Below, piece after piece: positions 35,640-46,690 of a DNA stretch of 64,000 nucleotides. The first letter of the stretch is position 1; the number at the start of each line of letters is the position of its first letter. Position numbers and translations under genes: made by a program. The stretch is from Thamnaconus septentrionalis (lineage: Eukaryota > Chordata > Actinopteri > Tetraodontiformes > Monacanthidae). A model generated the notes under the pieces. That model was given only the letters and a program-made list of their open reading frames with translations. It had not been told where the DNA came from and made no database searches. The DNA lies in NCBI GenBank assembly GCA_009823395.1, contig CM020513.1, positions 4,050,501-4,114,500 on the forward strand. Direction: 5' to 3'.

Positions 35640-36663
35640 CCAGTATCGGCTCAGGCTCAGTGGCTGCGGCCAGATTTCTGACCAACACTCCACGATTCCT
35701 TGCTGCCTGCACAATGAACTACTGTCTTGAAATCCATTTTAATTGCCCGCATGGCAGCAGGTAGTAATGCTTGTGAAATCCAGGCTGTGAACCAAAAGGT
35801 GAGTGAACTCTGACAGGTTTGGCTCCTTCAACTCGGAGGCTTTTTTTCCTCAAACATTTAAAAAGAAAGAGCGAGTTGTTTGCTTTTTTAATTGCCTTTT
35901 TTTTATATAACAAATATTATTAATTGATCCAACACTCCCTGTATTTTTATTATTATCATGCTGTTTGTCCAAATGTCTGCAACGAATCTCATATATATTT
36001 TTCATTTAGTTTAATTAATTACTGATTGTCTTTGTTTGCAAAAGACAACCTTTTTTTGTTTTTCCTCCTGTCCAGAATGTGAATAAAAGTCCTAAACCGA
36101 TTTGATGCTTCTCCTTCCTGCCGTGTTCCTGTCTCTGTCTGGACTCCGGCGAGATGAAGAGATGGATTCTGGGAAATCGGCACCGAGCCTGGACATCACT
36201 CGTGCGCCGCATCAAAGCAAAGTGAGCGCCTGTCTGAAAATAGTATGCAGATAAGTGTTTTTTTTCCGCAGCTCGGCATGTCTCTGACTGACAGATTGCG
36301 AGTTTTCTGTAGAAAAGGCCAGTTTCAACGTTGTGTGCCGATGCTGGAAAGTTAAACGACTTCTCTGTGGTGCCAAAAACCTGTCAGGGTTAACAGCTGA
36401 TGATTTAAAGAACTCCTAAACTGTCGCAGTGGTTAGCGGCCGGACTCGGCTGGTGCAGGATACTCGGGGACTTCCTGCTCTGGTTGGAAAAAGGATTGTT
36501 GCCGCTGCTCTCGCCGTTGAGGTGACTGATAACTTTAATCTTAAAAACCAACTCCGGCCCACATTGCCGCCGAGGCCTCGCAGCTGCACCGCTCATAAAT
36601 TTCATTACATACGTCGCATGCATCGGGAGGAAATTACACTGCGGAACTTTAAAATCAACGTAC

Positions 36664-36708
36664 CTGCCCAGCGATTTGCTCTTCCGGTCGGCGTAGTAAC
36701 ATTTTTTC
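36664..36708 (-). CDS. ano3: ano3 exon 6 (45 nt)
   Basis: Reads (R)KKCYYADRKSKSLG, matching KKCYYTDGRSKSMGR of mammalian ANO3 and not the KIYYLPRR of ANO4. This is good paralogue evidence. The acceptor is CTTATTTGAAG and the donor GTACGT; phase 2 on both sides. Confidence 0.93.
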
Positions 36709-36802
36709 CTTCAAATAAGAAGCAAAAAAAAAATTAGAAATTTAACAAGTTCAAGGAAGCATCCAAGCTAAGAAAAAACACAGCTTTAGCATAGCTGCTA
36801 AC

Positions 36803-36903
36803 CTGAAAGGCATCCGGATGTTCATCTGCTCTGCATATTTGCAGAGTGTGTCCCAGGGGGCGTGAATCTTCACAAACATGATGTCGTTGTTGGTCAGGGA
36901 GGG
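36803..36903 (-). CDS. ano3: ano3 exon 5
   Basis: Reads [19 protein letters not shown] then [14 protein letters not shown]. The D.MF.KIH.PWD.LC.YAE..NIRMPFR block is conserved. The acceptor is GATTTTTGAAG and the donor GTTAGC; phases 0 in, 2 out. Confidence 0.95.
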
Positions 36904-37189
36904 CTTCAAAAATCAAACACAGGCAAACAGGAGCTTAAGAGTGACGTCGAAAGATCCAGCAGAAGTCTTTTCAAAGCTCCCATAATCCACAACATTCACC
37001 TCCTCAGGGCTTTCTAACATTCATTTTGTGTTTCCAGTCAGTGAGAGAGTGAACCCTCTTGAAAGGAATAGTTTATCTGCGCTTACAGTGTAAAATAATG
37101 CAATGTTGTGCAATCAACTGACAAAAATGAAAAAGAACCTTCCAAAATAAATTTGCACATTATATGCACTCACATCAAAAATAAAACAC

Positions 37190-37295
37190 CTCTGTACTGA
37201 AACACAAAGTTCTGCAATTCGCCCCCTTGTGACATCACTGACGCCACTGTGTTTTTGTCTCCTTCCAAACTTGAGTAAAGGTCCAGCAAAGCCTT
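37190..37295 (+). repeat. Dispersed TGATGTCA-core repeat, copy F
   Basis: Core CCTTGTGACATCACTG followed by GTTTTTGTCTCCTTCCAAAC and GGTCCAGCAAAGC, in ano3 intron 4. Confidence 0.55.
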
Positions 37296-37376
37296 ATGTT
37301 TATAGAAATCTATTGACTTATTTTTGGATAAAGATGTATAAATCCTAAAATGAAAGAGATCCTTGGTCAACTGTAC

Positions 37377-37532
37377 CTCCTTCTCCAGCATGAGGCCCTC
37401 AGCCCGCAGGTTCCTCTCGAAGGTGCACCTCTTCTCCACCTGCGGGCTGGACTTCTTGTACACCAGGATGTAGTCGATGCGTTTCTTCCCGTCCCGGAAG
37501 AACAGGCCGTAGGAGCCGTCCGAGTTCTTTGC
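37377..37532 (-). CDS. ano3: ano3 exon 4
   Basis: Reads AKNSDGSYGLFFRDGKKRID, YILVYKKSSPQVEKRCTFE and RNLRAEGLMLEKE, 52 codons. The F.DGKKRIDYILVY block opens the conserved cytosolic dimerisation domain. The acceptor is GGCTGTTGCAG and the donor GTACAG, phase 0 on both sides. Confidence 0.95.
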
Positions 37533-37612
37533 CTGCAACAGCCTCTGGATTGTGAGTGAACGCGGCGTGACAGACAAGCGGACGCGCACGGCAGAAACTG
37601 CGCAATGGGTAC

Positions 37613-37755
37613 CTTGAGCGAGTTTGTGCGCCGCACGGACTCCACGCGGGCTTCCAGCCGGGCTCGGCTGGCCGGCTGCACCAGGAACGGCTCCTCCGTT
37701 CTGGTTTCGCTCGGCGTGACCTCCGACTCCTCCACGAACTGATCCTTGACATCCT
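37613..37755 (-). CDS. ano3: ano3 exon 3
   Basis: Reads (E)DVKDQFVEESEVTPSETRT, EEPFLVQPASRARLEARVE and SVRRTNSLK. This N-terminal stretch is poorly conserved with mammals. Support comes from a matching phase with exons 2 and 4, open frame and GT-AG. The intron to exon 4 is only 80 bp. The acceptor consists of a TG run, then GCGCGCGCTGCAG, with no polypyrimidine tract. Confidence 0.85.
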
Positions 37756-37763
37756 CTGCAGCG

Positions 37764-37799
37764 CGCGCACACACACACACACACACACACATACACACA
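37764..37799. repeat. (CA)n / coding-strand (TG)n at exon 3 acceptor
   Basis: CA run with one T interruption. On the ano3 strand it is a UG tract ending just before GCGCGCGCTGCAG of the exon 3 acceptor. Confidence 0.95.
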
Positions 37800-38939
37800 A
37801 CACAGTTGCTGAAACAGTATTTGCTGTTCCCCAAACTTTTTCAAATTCTTTTAATCCAATCAGCGTCGCTGAAATGAGATCTGAGCTTATGTGCTTGTAC
37901 GTGGGCAGCAACCCGTGAACAGCACCTTAATTCAATTTAACAGATCTTTGCAGCTCTGTTGAAAAAGAGGCCAATCTTTTTATTAGTTTTTCTTTTTTTT
38001 TTTGCTTCCTCCGTAAGTCTTTACACATCCCACTGATGTGCAAAACAGGATAAAGTGATGCCGCATTTGCAGCCAAGAAGGTGGCAAGTCTTTGGTCACG
38101 ACACATCTTGTTCACTTTTCCCCAGTTTGGCAAAAAAAAAGAAAAAACAACATAAACAACTCAAACTGTTTGCAGAAATTATGCATTCATACATTTTATA
38201 CAGACAAAATATACTCAATATAGTAAAAATGTATATCCAGCTAGCTGCATACTAGTTCATGAGAAAGGAATGGTACATATTAATACAATTATAAATTGGC
38301 CCATATTGAGAAACACAGCGCGGTTGTGCAGCACAACAGAGAATGAAATGAGTCTGGAGGTCAAGAGAAGAGAAAGAAAAGACACAACTATTGTTATAAC
38401 TCAGAGTTTGAAGTCTGAAGAATGTGACAGCGGTGACAAGAACGCTGACAAACACAAGCAATTGCTGCACTGGTTCAGCATATTATATTATATTATATTA
38501 TATCAGAGATAAACAGTAATATTCCAGAAAGGTTTCCTGCCCCTCCACGCTGATCAGGCGTGAGGCAGTAGAGAGAAAAACAGCCCATATGTCTAATATT
38601 TATGATTATTTACAAATCAGCCAGAGATTAAACAAAGTAGAATATGATAAATTGCTTCCTGGCTGAGATAAATTCCCAGCATTACAACAGAGATAAATCT
38701 TAAAGTCCAGTTAATGTAACCAAGATTGCAAAATGGTCCCGCCAAGGTGATGAGAAGGGACTTTTCGCAAGTAAATTTCTTCTCTAATTGCAATAATGTG
38801 AACTTCCTTCAGAGTGGGAGCCAACACCAATCAGTCACATCAGACATAAAAGTACCCAGAAACAAGCCAGAAATGCGGCGGGCTGTTGATACTTCCCATG
38901 CATTCACTTTTCTAAACTTGATTCTCCTGCATTGAGTTG

Positions 38940-39150
38940 TGAGTTGATTGCTGGGTCACATAGAGACACAACATTCATTCACACTCACACGTACAGACAA
39001 TTTAAAGTTCCCCAATTTGCCTCACATGCATGTTTCTGGACAGTGGGTGGAAGTGGAAGGACCCAAAGAGAACCCAGGCAGACACAGGGAGAACATCCAC
39101 ACAGAAAGGCCAGTGGCCCGGGGATCGAACCCGCAACCATGTTGGTGTTG
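38940..39150 (+). repeat. Fish interspersed repeat fragment (GGGAGAACAT type)
   Basis: Contains CATTCACACTCACAC, CAATTTAAAGTTCCCCAATT, GAGAACCCAGGCAGACACAG and GGGAGAACATCCACACAGAA, then AAAGGCC. These are typical of a very common fish interspersed repeat. The 5' part of the same element type appears at 56570-56700. Confidence 0.7.
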
Positions 39151-40084
39151 GTGAGGGGCCAGTGCTGCAGCATCAAGTTATATTTTCTCAGTGAAAATAA
39201 ATAAATAAAACTAAAAAGTGAGAGTAAACTTTGGCTTGAGCTCCATTGGACCTGCTCAGCATCAGTCCGACTCTCTTCCCTGCAGACCCTGCTGGTCACA
39301 GACCAACCCCCCCCCCCCCCTCTAGCTGACAGCCTCTCTTGGGCAGAATCACCTGTGCATGGGACGTCCGTTTTTAATCAAAAAGCTCATTTTCACTGAA
39401 ACGGCGACAGCTCACTCTGCGTCGCCTCGTTTGCATATAACCGCAGCCCCCCTCCCCCCACCTGCATCTCTGGACAGCCTGGCGCTCAGCGGCAGACCAT
39501 CAGCAGACGCCTGGAGAAAATTGCCGGGAGGTTTTCAATGTCAGTGCATCAGATTGGACAGGAATAGATTCTTCTTCGTGGCTCCCCCGACAGGCTTCCG
39601 CGGTCTAAACCAGGCCGAAATGAAGCCTGAAACTGTGGGATTTCCCCACAGAAACCCACCACTGCTGCAGACACATGTGACTGTGCTCAGCGCCGAGACA
39701 ATCGGCCCCGGTCGATATCAGCCCTCTCTAACGCTTCCTGCGAAGCAGCGAGAGACGATGATTTCTTCCCGTCGAGCGGAACGTCTGATTAAGGCGGAGA
39801 GAGGAATGGTGGTGGTGGTGGGGGGGGGTCGGACAATGCGGCGAACAACCGCAGCCGGCAGTGACAATAGAAGCCGAACAAATAAAACTGGGATGGAATA
39901 ATTTTGCAAAATAGCGGTGCTCATTTGCATAATACAGACGAAGGCGGGGGCCTGCAGTGTGCAGAGAGACGGAGGTTCATTTCAAGTTCAGAGGCGAAGA
40001 CGAGCTGAAACTCATCACCAGGAAAAAGAGGTTGAAAAACTTTGCATTTAAATGAGACTAGCGGATCTCCGATCTGTCAGTGAA

Positions 40085-40310
40085 CTTCCTAGAACTGGGA
40101 GAAAGTTCATTTGTAGCCTTTGTGATGTCACAAAGGGCACTGGCGTCACTCTCGCTTTGGTGACAGCAGCCTCTGCCAGCTGTTGGCTCTGCCCTCTGAC
40201 ACCGCCTTTGTGTTCATCCCCTTCCAAACATGTGGGAAGTCGAACAGAGCATCCGTTCCAGCAGGAGGTCTTTTTTTTAGGAGGAAGGTTGCAAACAGAG
40301 GGCTAAAAAA
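40085..40310 (+). repeat. Dispersed TGATGTCA-core repeat, copy G (well preserved)
   Basis: The core CCTTTGTGATGTCACAAAGG at 40117-40136 is palindromic except at the centre. Then come a GGCTCTGCCCTCTGACACC block, CCCTTCCAAACATGTGGGAA, GTCGAACAGAGCATC, GGAGG..TTGCAAACAGAGGGCTAAA. In ano3 intron 2. Confidence 0.7.
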
Positions 40311-40663
40311 ATAATAAAATAAAGTTCTACAATGTAAATAACATTTTTTGTGTGCCAGATGGAAATAGAAGGTCTGAAGTCCAAAATGAGTGCAACCTTT
40401 TCCCCAGCGGGAAGTTAACTTGGCACACCTGGACGTCTGAGCTTTCAGGATTCTGAAATATCAGGCAGCGAACGCTGCAGGTTGTCCTGAGAAGCCCCGG
40501 GAAAAAGACGGACAGGAAGCGACTGCAAACCCTGGCTGCTGCTGCAGAGACAGTTCTCTCTCGGAATTGCACAGCATCGTTAAAAGAGAAACGGGGAACG
40601 GTGCCAAAAAGAAAAAGCATTATTCAGCAAAGACGTCAAAGTGAAGATGGCCGACTGACTGAC

Positions 40664-40870
40664 CTGTGTGCGGCGGCAGGAGGCTGCAGGAGGTGCTGAC
40701 GCTCTGGCTCAGTGCGTCGGCCTCCGGCTTGGGCTCCGGGCTCAGAGGCACAGACAGGAAGTGGTTGAGGTTGATGGGGTGGGTCTGACTCTGGGCCAGG
40801 CAGGGCAGGCTGCGGCGAGACGGCTTCAGGCTCTTCTCCTTCAGGATCTCGCTGATGCTGGTGTGCATGC
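40664..40870 (-). CDS. ano3: ano3 exon 2
   Basis: Codes (G)MHTSISEILKEKSLKPSRR, SLPCLAQSQTHPINLNHFL and onward to PPHT. The SLKPSRRSLPCLAQS block is diagnostic of ANO3; the rest of the exon (Ser/Pro-rich) diverges from mammals. The acceptor is TGGTCCTGCAG and the donor GTCAGT, phase 1 on both sides. It is the shared exon to which both the short (50037-50082) and the upstream (54049-54180) first exons can splice. Confidence 0.93.
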
Positions 40871-43619
40871 CTGCAGGACCAGAGCACACCCACAGTGAGC
40901 GAGTGAGTCAAAATCCAAACGAGGCAAAGCGAAAGGTTGAGTAATGATTTTTTCAAATTTATTTTATTGTTTATTTTGTCAGAGATTGCTTGCATAAAAA
41001 AAAAAAAGATTATTCTTGGCTTGGTACGCTGTTGAAACTCTGCCCAGAGAGGAGATGTTCAGTCTGGATTACACAAGCAGAGGGCTGAGCAGGGATACGC
41101 AGAGTCAAAACATCCCACTGTCAGACCCTGCAGCTCACTGCTGCCTCGGATGACTGATGGGCTCCGCTGCCGTGGAAGCCCGCGACGGGGGAATGGCCAC
41201 TCTGACTTTATGACAGCGGAATAGGCCGGCTGGATGAGATGGAGTGCAATGGGCTCGGGCAACAACGACACCGCGGCCACTTCTGCCGCTCGCTGATGAG
41301 GAGCCATAACCGTTCAGAATCAATTTCTTTGGGATAATTTTTACATCAAGGACTGTTTGATTTGTCGGCACGTTACTGTGTGTATGAGTGTGTGTGTGAG
41401 TGTTTTAAAGGAGAGTAAATCGTAAACGCTGCCGAGCGAGCATGTCATTGCCAAACAATGAAAAACATGAACCGATAATACTGCGTCATAATAACGCATC
41501 CAAAACAACAATAAAACAAATGAATCATCCCTGATGCCTCAAAAACCTGAATCTGCTTTCTTCCTCATTTTACATCATTTACTTGCTGTGACTATTTTTT
41601 CTAGTGCACAAAGAGAATTTACACATGCATTTGCGGCAAAAGAAAAAGCTGCATAAAACAGCATTTGAGCAGCGACTGAAGAGTTCATCAGAGTTCTTCT
41701 CTGAAATCTCGCAAGTTTATTTTTCCTCCCTCCAAATACGCAGTGTTTTCAATCAATCGGAAATTTCTATGCATTCTTCAACCAATTGGATCCCTTTATA
41801 GATAGAGAAGGAGGAGGGTACGAGGCAGAGGCGACTGCTCCAAGGTGCCCGTGTAGAAAAACACCAGGAAAAGAATAAGAAGACAGGCGGAAGGCCACTG
41901 TTAAATAAAACGTTAATTTAAGTCATCACAAAGACTAGAATAATAATAATTATTATCATTCGGCATTATGTCGGGACGAGAACTTGCAACGGAACGGAAA
42001 CACGAGCCAACAGCAAGGTAGTGATTGGAAAAATGGGAAGGGAGGGCTGAATCACTTTACTCATCAACTGTTCCATCACTTTATGGGCCACGGGGCCGCT
42101 GATAACGTTCGCCCTTCATAGCAGAGTGCATTAAAACCGTCAGCACTCCCCCTCCATCAAATCACACGCTGCAGCACGGCGGCGGCGGCAGAGCGCAGAA
42201 CTACGCCAACGCGCTTGTAGGAGGCGAAAATCACGTCAATTTAGTCGCGTGTGATAGGAGCACTCACCTGCCCGGCGACACGGCTTTCTCATTAGCACGC
42301 TATTGTTTTGTGAATGGCCAGCAGGGGTCACTGTGAAGGGCACTGCAGCAGCGTGGAACACTGTGACTGGAGACGTCACACGGAAACGTAGGCGTTGGGA
42401 AAGAGGAGACCAACCTTGCAATCTAATTGGCTACTGACCGTTTAGCTAGCAGAGCCCCGCGCTTCCTCTTTCAGTGAGATGCTAGCTGGCTGCCAGTTTA
42501 GATTTCATTCGTCCTTAATTGTTATTTTTGAATAATGTTCTATCTTACATTCATATTGCACATTTTGACCACTAGAGAGCAGCCTAATAATAAAAGCCGT
42601 TTCACACGTACTTGAATCAAAGACAAAGATGGGAAGCGTGAGATTAGCTAGTGGCAGAGTGCATTAAAACCTGCAGCGATTTCAGCTTCCTAAAGATGAT
42701 TTCTTTGTTTTATATATTTAAATTTCTCCATATTCATCTCTCGGAATTCATTTAGCCACGGTGCACGACTTGCGGTGGCTTTGATTTTCTCGCATCACCC
42801 GCAACTTAACCTCTCTTGTACCTCTGGCCAATTTATCTGTAAAGCCGACTGCTTAGAGAATCCGTGGGAAATTAATACCCGGCTGAAAAGGCCTTATCAT
42901 CGGAGGCCGGCGAGAAGAACGAGCGTCGCCAACGAAATCTGAGTCCGCACGAGGCCATTTCTCAGGAGCACGTGCGCGTGTCTCGTTAACAACCAGTAGG
43001 GGTCACTGTGAAGGTCATTGTCAGAGGAACAATGGGCGGCGGGGAGAGTGATTCAGCACGGCTTTCATAATCAATTCTGAGGAAATACTCAGAGGTTAAT
43101 AACACTAATGAATGAGCGGGGGCCGTCCGCCGCAGCCCACCACCCAGGAATTCTCGACTTGACCTTCCTGGAGCGCTCGGCCACATTGAAAATCCACCCC
43201 GGAGTCGCAGGCGCTGTGAGCCGTGCACTAACTCATCCCGCCCCACCATTGATCCGGATGGGATTTCCCAGGGCCGCTGAGCGAGAATTAAGCCAGTTAA
43301 AGGCGTGAGGCGGCCGGCCGGCCCTGAGGGAGCCACTCATCACGCGAGCTGTTTATTTCTCAAGAGTGAACCAATGTTCTCAGTTTTCGCCCAGAGCTCG
43401 AGACAAACCGAGAGAGACGGTGCAGTGGGACTCATATCTAAAGGTCTTCCTCATATATCAATTATAAAATCATTATTGTAAGTCTTAGACTTCAGTGTAA
43501 CACTCTAACACGAGTAATTACCCCCCAAACTCCATCAGTCTCCAGAACACAGCTTCTGTGCTTTTTTTTTTAGTTCTTCATTTACACCCTTATTGGCCAC
43601 TAAATTTCAACTTCCTGCT

Positions 43620-43745
43620 AAAACTTGATGCTTTATCGGACCTGCCATGTGATATGAAAGAGACAAAAACAATAACGTGATCCCAGAGGGTGAGGTGCTT
43701 CCGCTGGAGAGATATCTGTGCCCTTTGTGACATCACAAATGGCTG
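43620..43745 (-). repeat. Dispersed TGATGTCA-core repeat, copy H
   Basis: Reverse copy: GCCATGTGATATGAAAG, GAGACAAAAACAATAACG, then GTGCCCTTTGTGACATCACA ending at about 43738. Confidence 0.6.
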
Positions 43746-44607
43746 ATTTACAGCACTGAATCAATCTCCACACTTTCTAAAAGAAAAGTCGAGGAAAAAA
43801 TAATCACTGGATGGATTTGTCTCAGTATTGGGTAGTTCCCTGACAGGGCTGAGAGACGAATATTGTTAGAAAACATTTTTAAAGGGGATTTTGCATCTAG
43901 GGGGTCCTTGAAAAAGAAAATAAATCTAATCTATGATGACTCAGAACAAAAAGAAGCGGTCCACAGCGGTGCAGGCAAGCAACTTGTCCTGTTGTTTCCA
44001 GGGAAGTGGATGTTCCTTGCGCTCTGAATCTGTTCCTGCAGTGTGGGCAAACTCTGTTTTACATTACTGTCCCGTAAAGGGCCCGACTGTGGCGTACAAA
44101 TAACATCCGCAGTGACATTTCCAATAGCTGAGGTTCTTCTGCACCAGCGAGCAAAGAGGTTTGTTTCTTCAAGCTACGGACGTTTTTATAAGAGACGACG
44201 GCGAGCTCGGCCCAGAAGCCTGTAAAACTTAACATTCTCTATCTGGTCCAGCTGCGCATGTGAAAATAATAGCTCACACAAATGTCAAAGCCAAACAAAT
44301 GTGTCCAATCTGTCCCACTACACTCATAAAAGTACACAGGCTGGATTTGACATATGAGCCGCAGGTCCAAACCATCACCAACAGATGCTGAACACGTCTG
44401 AGACGTCAGGTTGCAGCAGGCCGAGCTAATGGGTTGCTATGAGTTAGCGAGGGTCCCACAGGAGCGTCAAAGTTTAAAATAGACGGGCAAATTGGACGAG
44501 GGTGGGCGCGGCGTTGGAAAACGCTGCAGGGGGGAAAATTTTCCAAGCAGCCGCAGCAGCGGCCGCATCTCTCGGCCCGGGTGGACGGTGAAGGACGTCG
44601 TCCGAAT

Positions 44608-44629
44608 CAGCAGCAGCAGCAGCAGCAGC
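44608..44629. repeat. (CAG)7 trinucleotide repeat
   Basis: Pure CAG run in a GC-rich patch of ano3 intron 1. Confidence 0.9.
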
Positions 44630-44972
44630 CCCAGTGGCACGCGGACTCGATGAATCGTCCTGCAGCTGTGTCTGAAGACGGCGCATTGGACAAATCCATA
44701 TAAATATATAAAGGGCTCATCTGATGTGAAATCCAGTGTTTAATCTGGCCGTGCACTGGCTAAAACTGGCTGGTTTATGGAGGAGGAGGGAGGGGAGGTA
44801 ATCCTCTGTCTGTGGGCATGTAGCCTGTGTGTGTGTGTGTGCGTGTGTGTTGCAGCAGGCAGCAGTCTGTGGGCTGTGTGAGTCCTGCACACAGAGCAGA
44901 AGGGACACATGGGAGGCGAGTAAAATAAGAAAGCAGATCAGGACGCCTGAGGAGCAAACGTTTGCTGCGAGG

Positions 44973-44976
<4 letters not shown>

Positions 44977-45026
<50 letters not shown>

Positions 45027-45055
45027 GCGTGCATGTGCGTGTGTGTGTGCGTGTG
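44977..45055. repeat. Long (GT)n microsatellite
   Basis: Pure GT for about 43 bp, then GT interrupted by GC and CAT units. Confidence 0.95.
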
Positions 45056-45795
45056 ATTTGTGTGTCCAACATCCACCCAGGATGATCCGAGGGTGAGCTG
45101 GACGGGCTTCAGAGAAGGTCGTGATCCAGGATTTGGATGCCTCCTGTACAGCTCATGACAATCTTGTGCTGTGACACCAGATGTGTGTGGTTTTTTTTGT
45201 CTGTTTTGTTTTTTGAATTTGGTTCTTGTTTACATTCATATGCGTCCAAGTTTTGACCAAGTTTGGACCCTAATCGTGATTACTTCGATTTTCTTGGTGA
45301 TTTCATTTTGATACATTATATGTTTTGTCTACATAAATTATTGTGGATTTTTTTTAAATCAGATTTCAGCATGTGCGTGCAGCGGGAAGCGTTTGCTTTT
45401 CCTGGTTGCACTTGTGAGATTGGGAGACACTTTCCAAATTTAAGAGACTTCAGAATTCTGACAATTCAAAAGAGAGAAAATTACTCGCGCATTCACAAGA
45501 CTCCATGGAGACGCAGAAGTAGCGCGCAGTGGCAAAGTGAGAATTCAGGTCAGTGGGCTGCTTCTCCTCGCCGCTGCATGTTCCCTCAGTCGATACCTTC
45601 AATTATTCATCCGTGTTCAGACCACGCCACCGCCTGCTTTCATCCCAGGAACATCCTGCATCGGGGCCACAAATATTATGATTACCTCCCTCCTCCCTCC
45701 CTCCCTCACTCCCCAGTGAAGCTCAGCTAGAGGAGGGAGGGAGATGAGCGGAGCGGAGGGGAGAAAAACAACGACTCACTGACTGGCCCCAAAAC

Positions 45796-45796
<1 letters not shown>

Positions 45797-45841
<45 letters not shown>
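45797..45841. repeat. (CTG)15 trinucleotide repeat
   Basis: Fifteen uninterrupted CTG units, read as (CAG)15 on the ano3 transcribed strand, followed by GTGGAG units. Intron 1. Confidence 0.95.
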
Positions 45842-45844
<3 letters not shown>

Positions 45845-46559
45845 GAGGTGGAGGTGGAGGCAGGACTGAGGCGAAGCCGTGAGCCTCTCCTGCAGAAAAC
45901 ATTGTCACGGCAGCGCTTCAAGCCGGGCGCTGGCGTCGAATCAAAGAACACATGGATGACGCTCGCGGCGAGGATTTAGCGACGTACCGTTAGCCGTTAT
46001 TATTCAGCTCTCGCCGGGTTTCGGTTCCGCAGGCAAACAACGCAGAATTGGCGCTGAACAGTCGCAACCTCACCGCCCGGTGGGTTTGATCTTACGAAAA
46101 AGCGCCGTGGTAGACAATCTCGCAGCGACCTTTCCGATCAATAAACTCCAGAAGTGTGAAAAACGTTTAAAGAAATGGTGCGTTGGCGTCGCCGCTTGGC
46201 TGGAGAGTCAAAACGTTTCTGGATGTGCTGCAAAATGCACAAAGAAACACTGGAGGCAATCCGTCCTGTTGGATCTATGAAATACGAGCATAAAATCATC
46301 TGCTCACAGAGTTTCAATGAAACTCTTTCAATCAACTAAACAAAACAATTTTTCATTCCATTTTCACTGCCCACTCTCTTCCATGCTGATTGTCACTCCT
46401 CTGGTTAATTGTTTCATTCCATTTAAATACATTAGTTTCATTTTTGACTTCAGATTTACAGATCTCCTGTGAATCATCATTCAGTCTCCAGACTGTCAAT
46501 GATTTCTAAAGTCCGTCCTTCTTCAGCTTGCTCCACTTGACTTCAGAAAGCTCGTGCTA

Positions 46560-46690
46560 AACCATCCGAGGGCCCTTTGTGACATCACAAAGACAGCTTG
46601 ACGCCTCTTCCAGGCGATGGCTCCTTCTCCAGCTGCCTTTTTTCATGCCCTTCCAAGCAGAGCATCAGTTTTGTGAAGAAGATCTTCTGA
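46560..46690 (+). repeat. Dispersed TGATGTCA-core repeat, copy I
   Basis: Core CCCTTTGTGACATCACAAAG at 46573-46592, then GGCGATGGCTCCTTC, GCCCTTCCAAGCAGAGCATC and CAGTTTTGTGAAG. Confidence 0.6.

Noticed and set aside
39359..39901. 180-codon plus-strand frame in ano3 intron 2
   Set aside because: No recognisable domain, ends in a GTG/GGG run, and lies antisense inside an intron.
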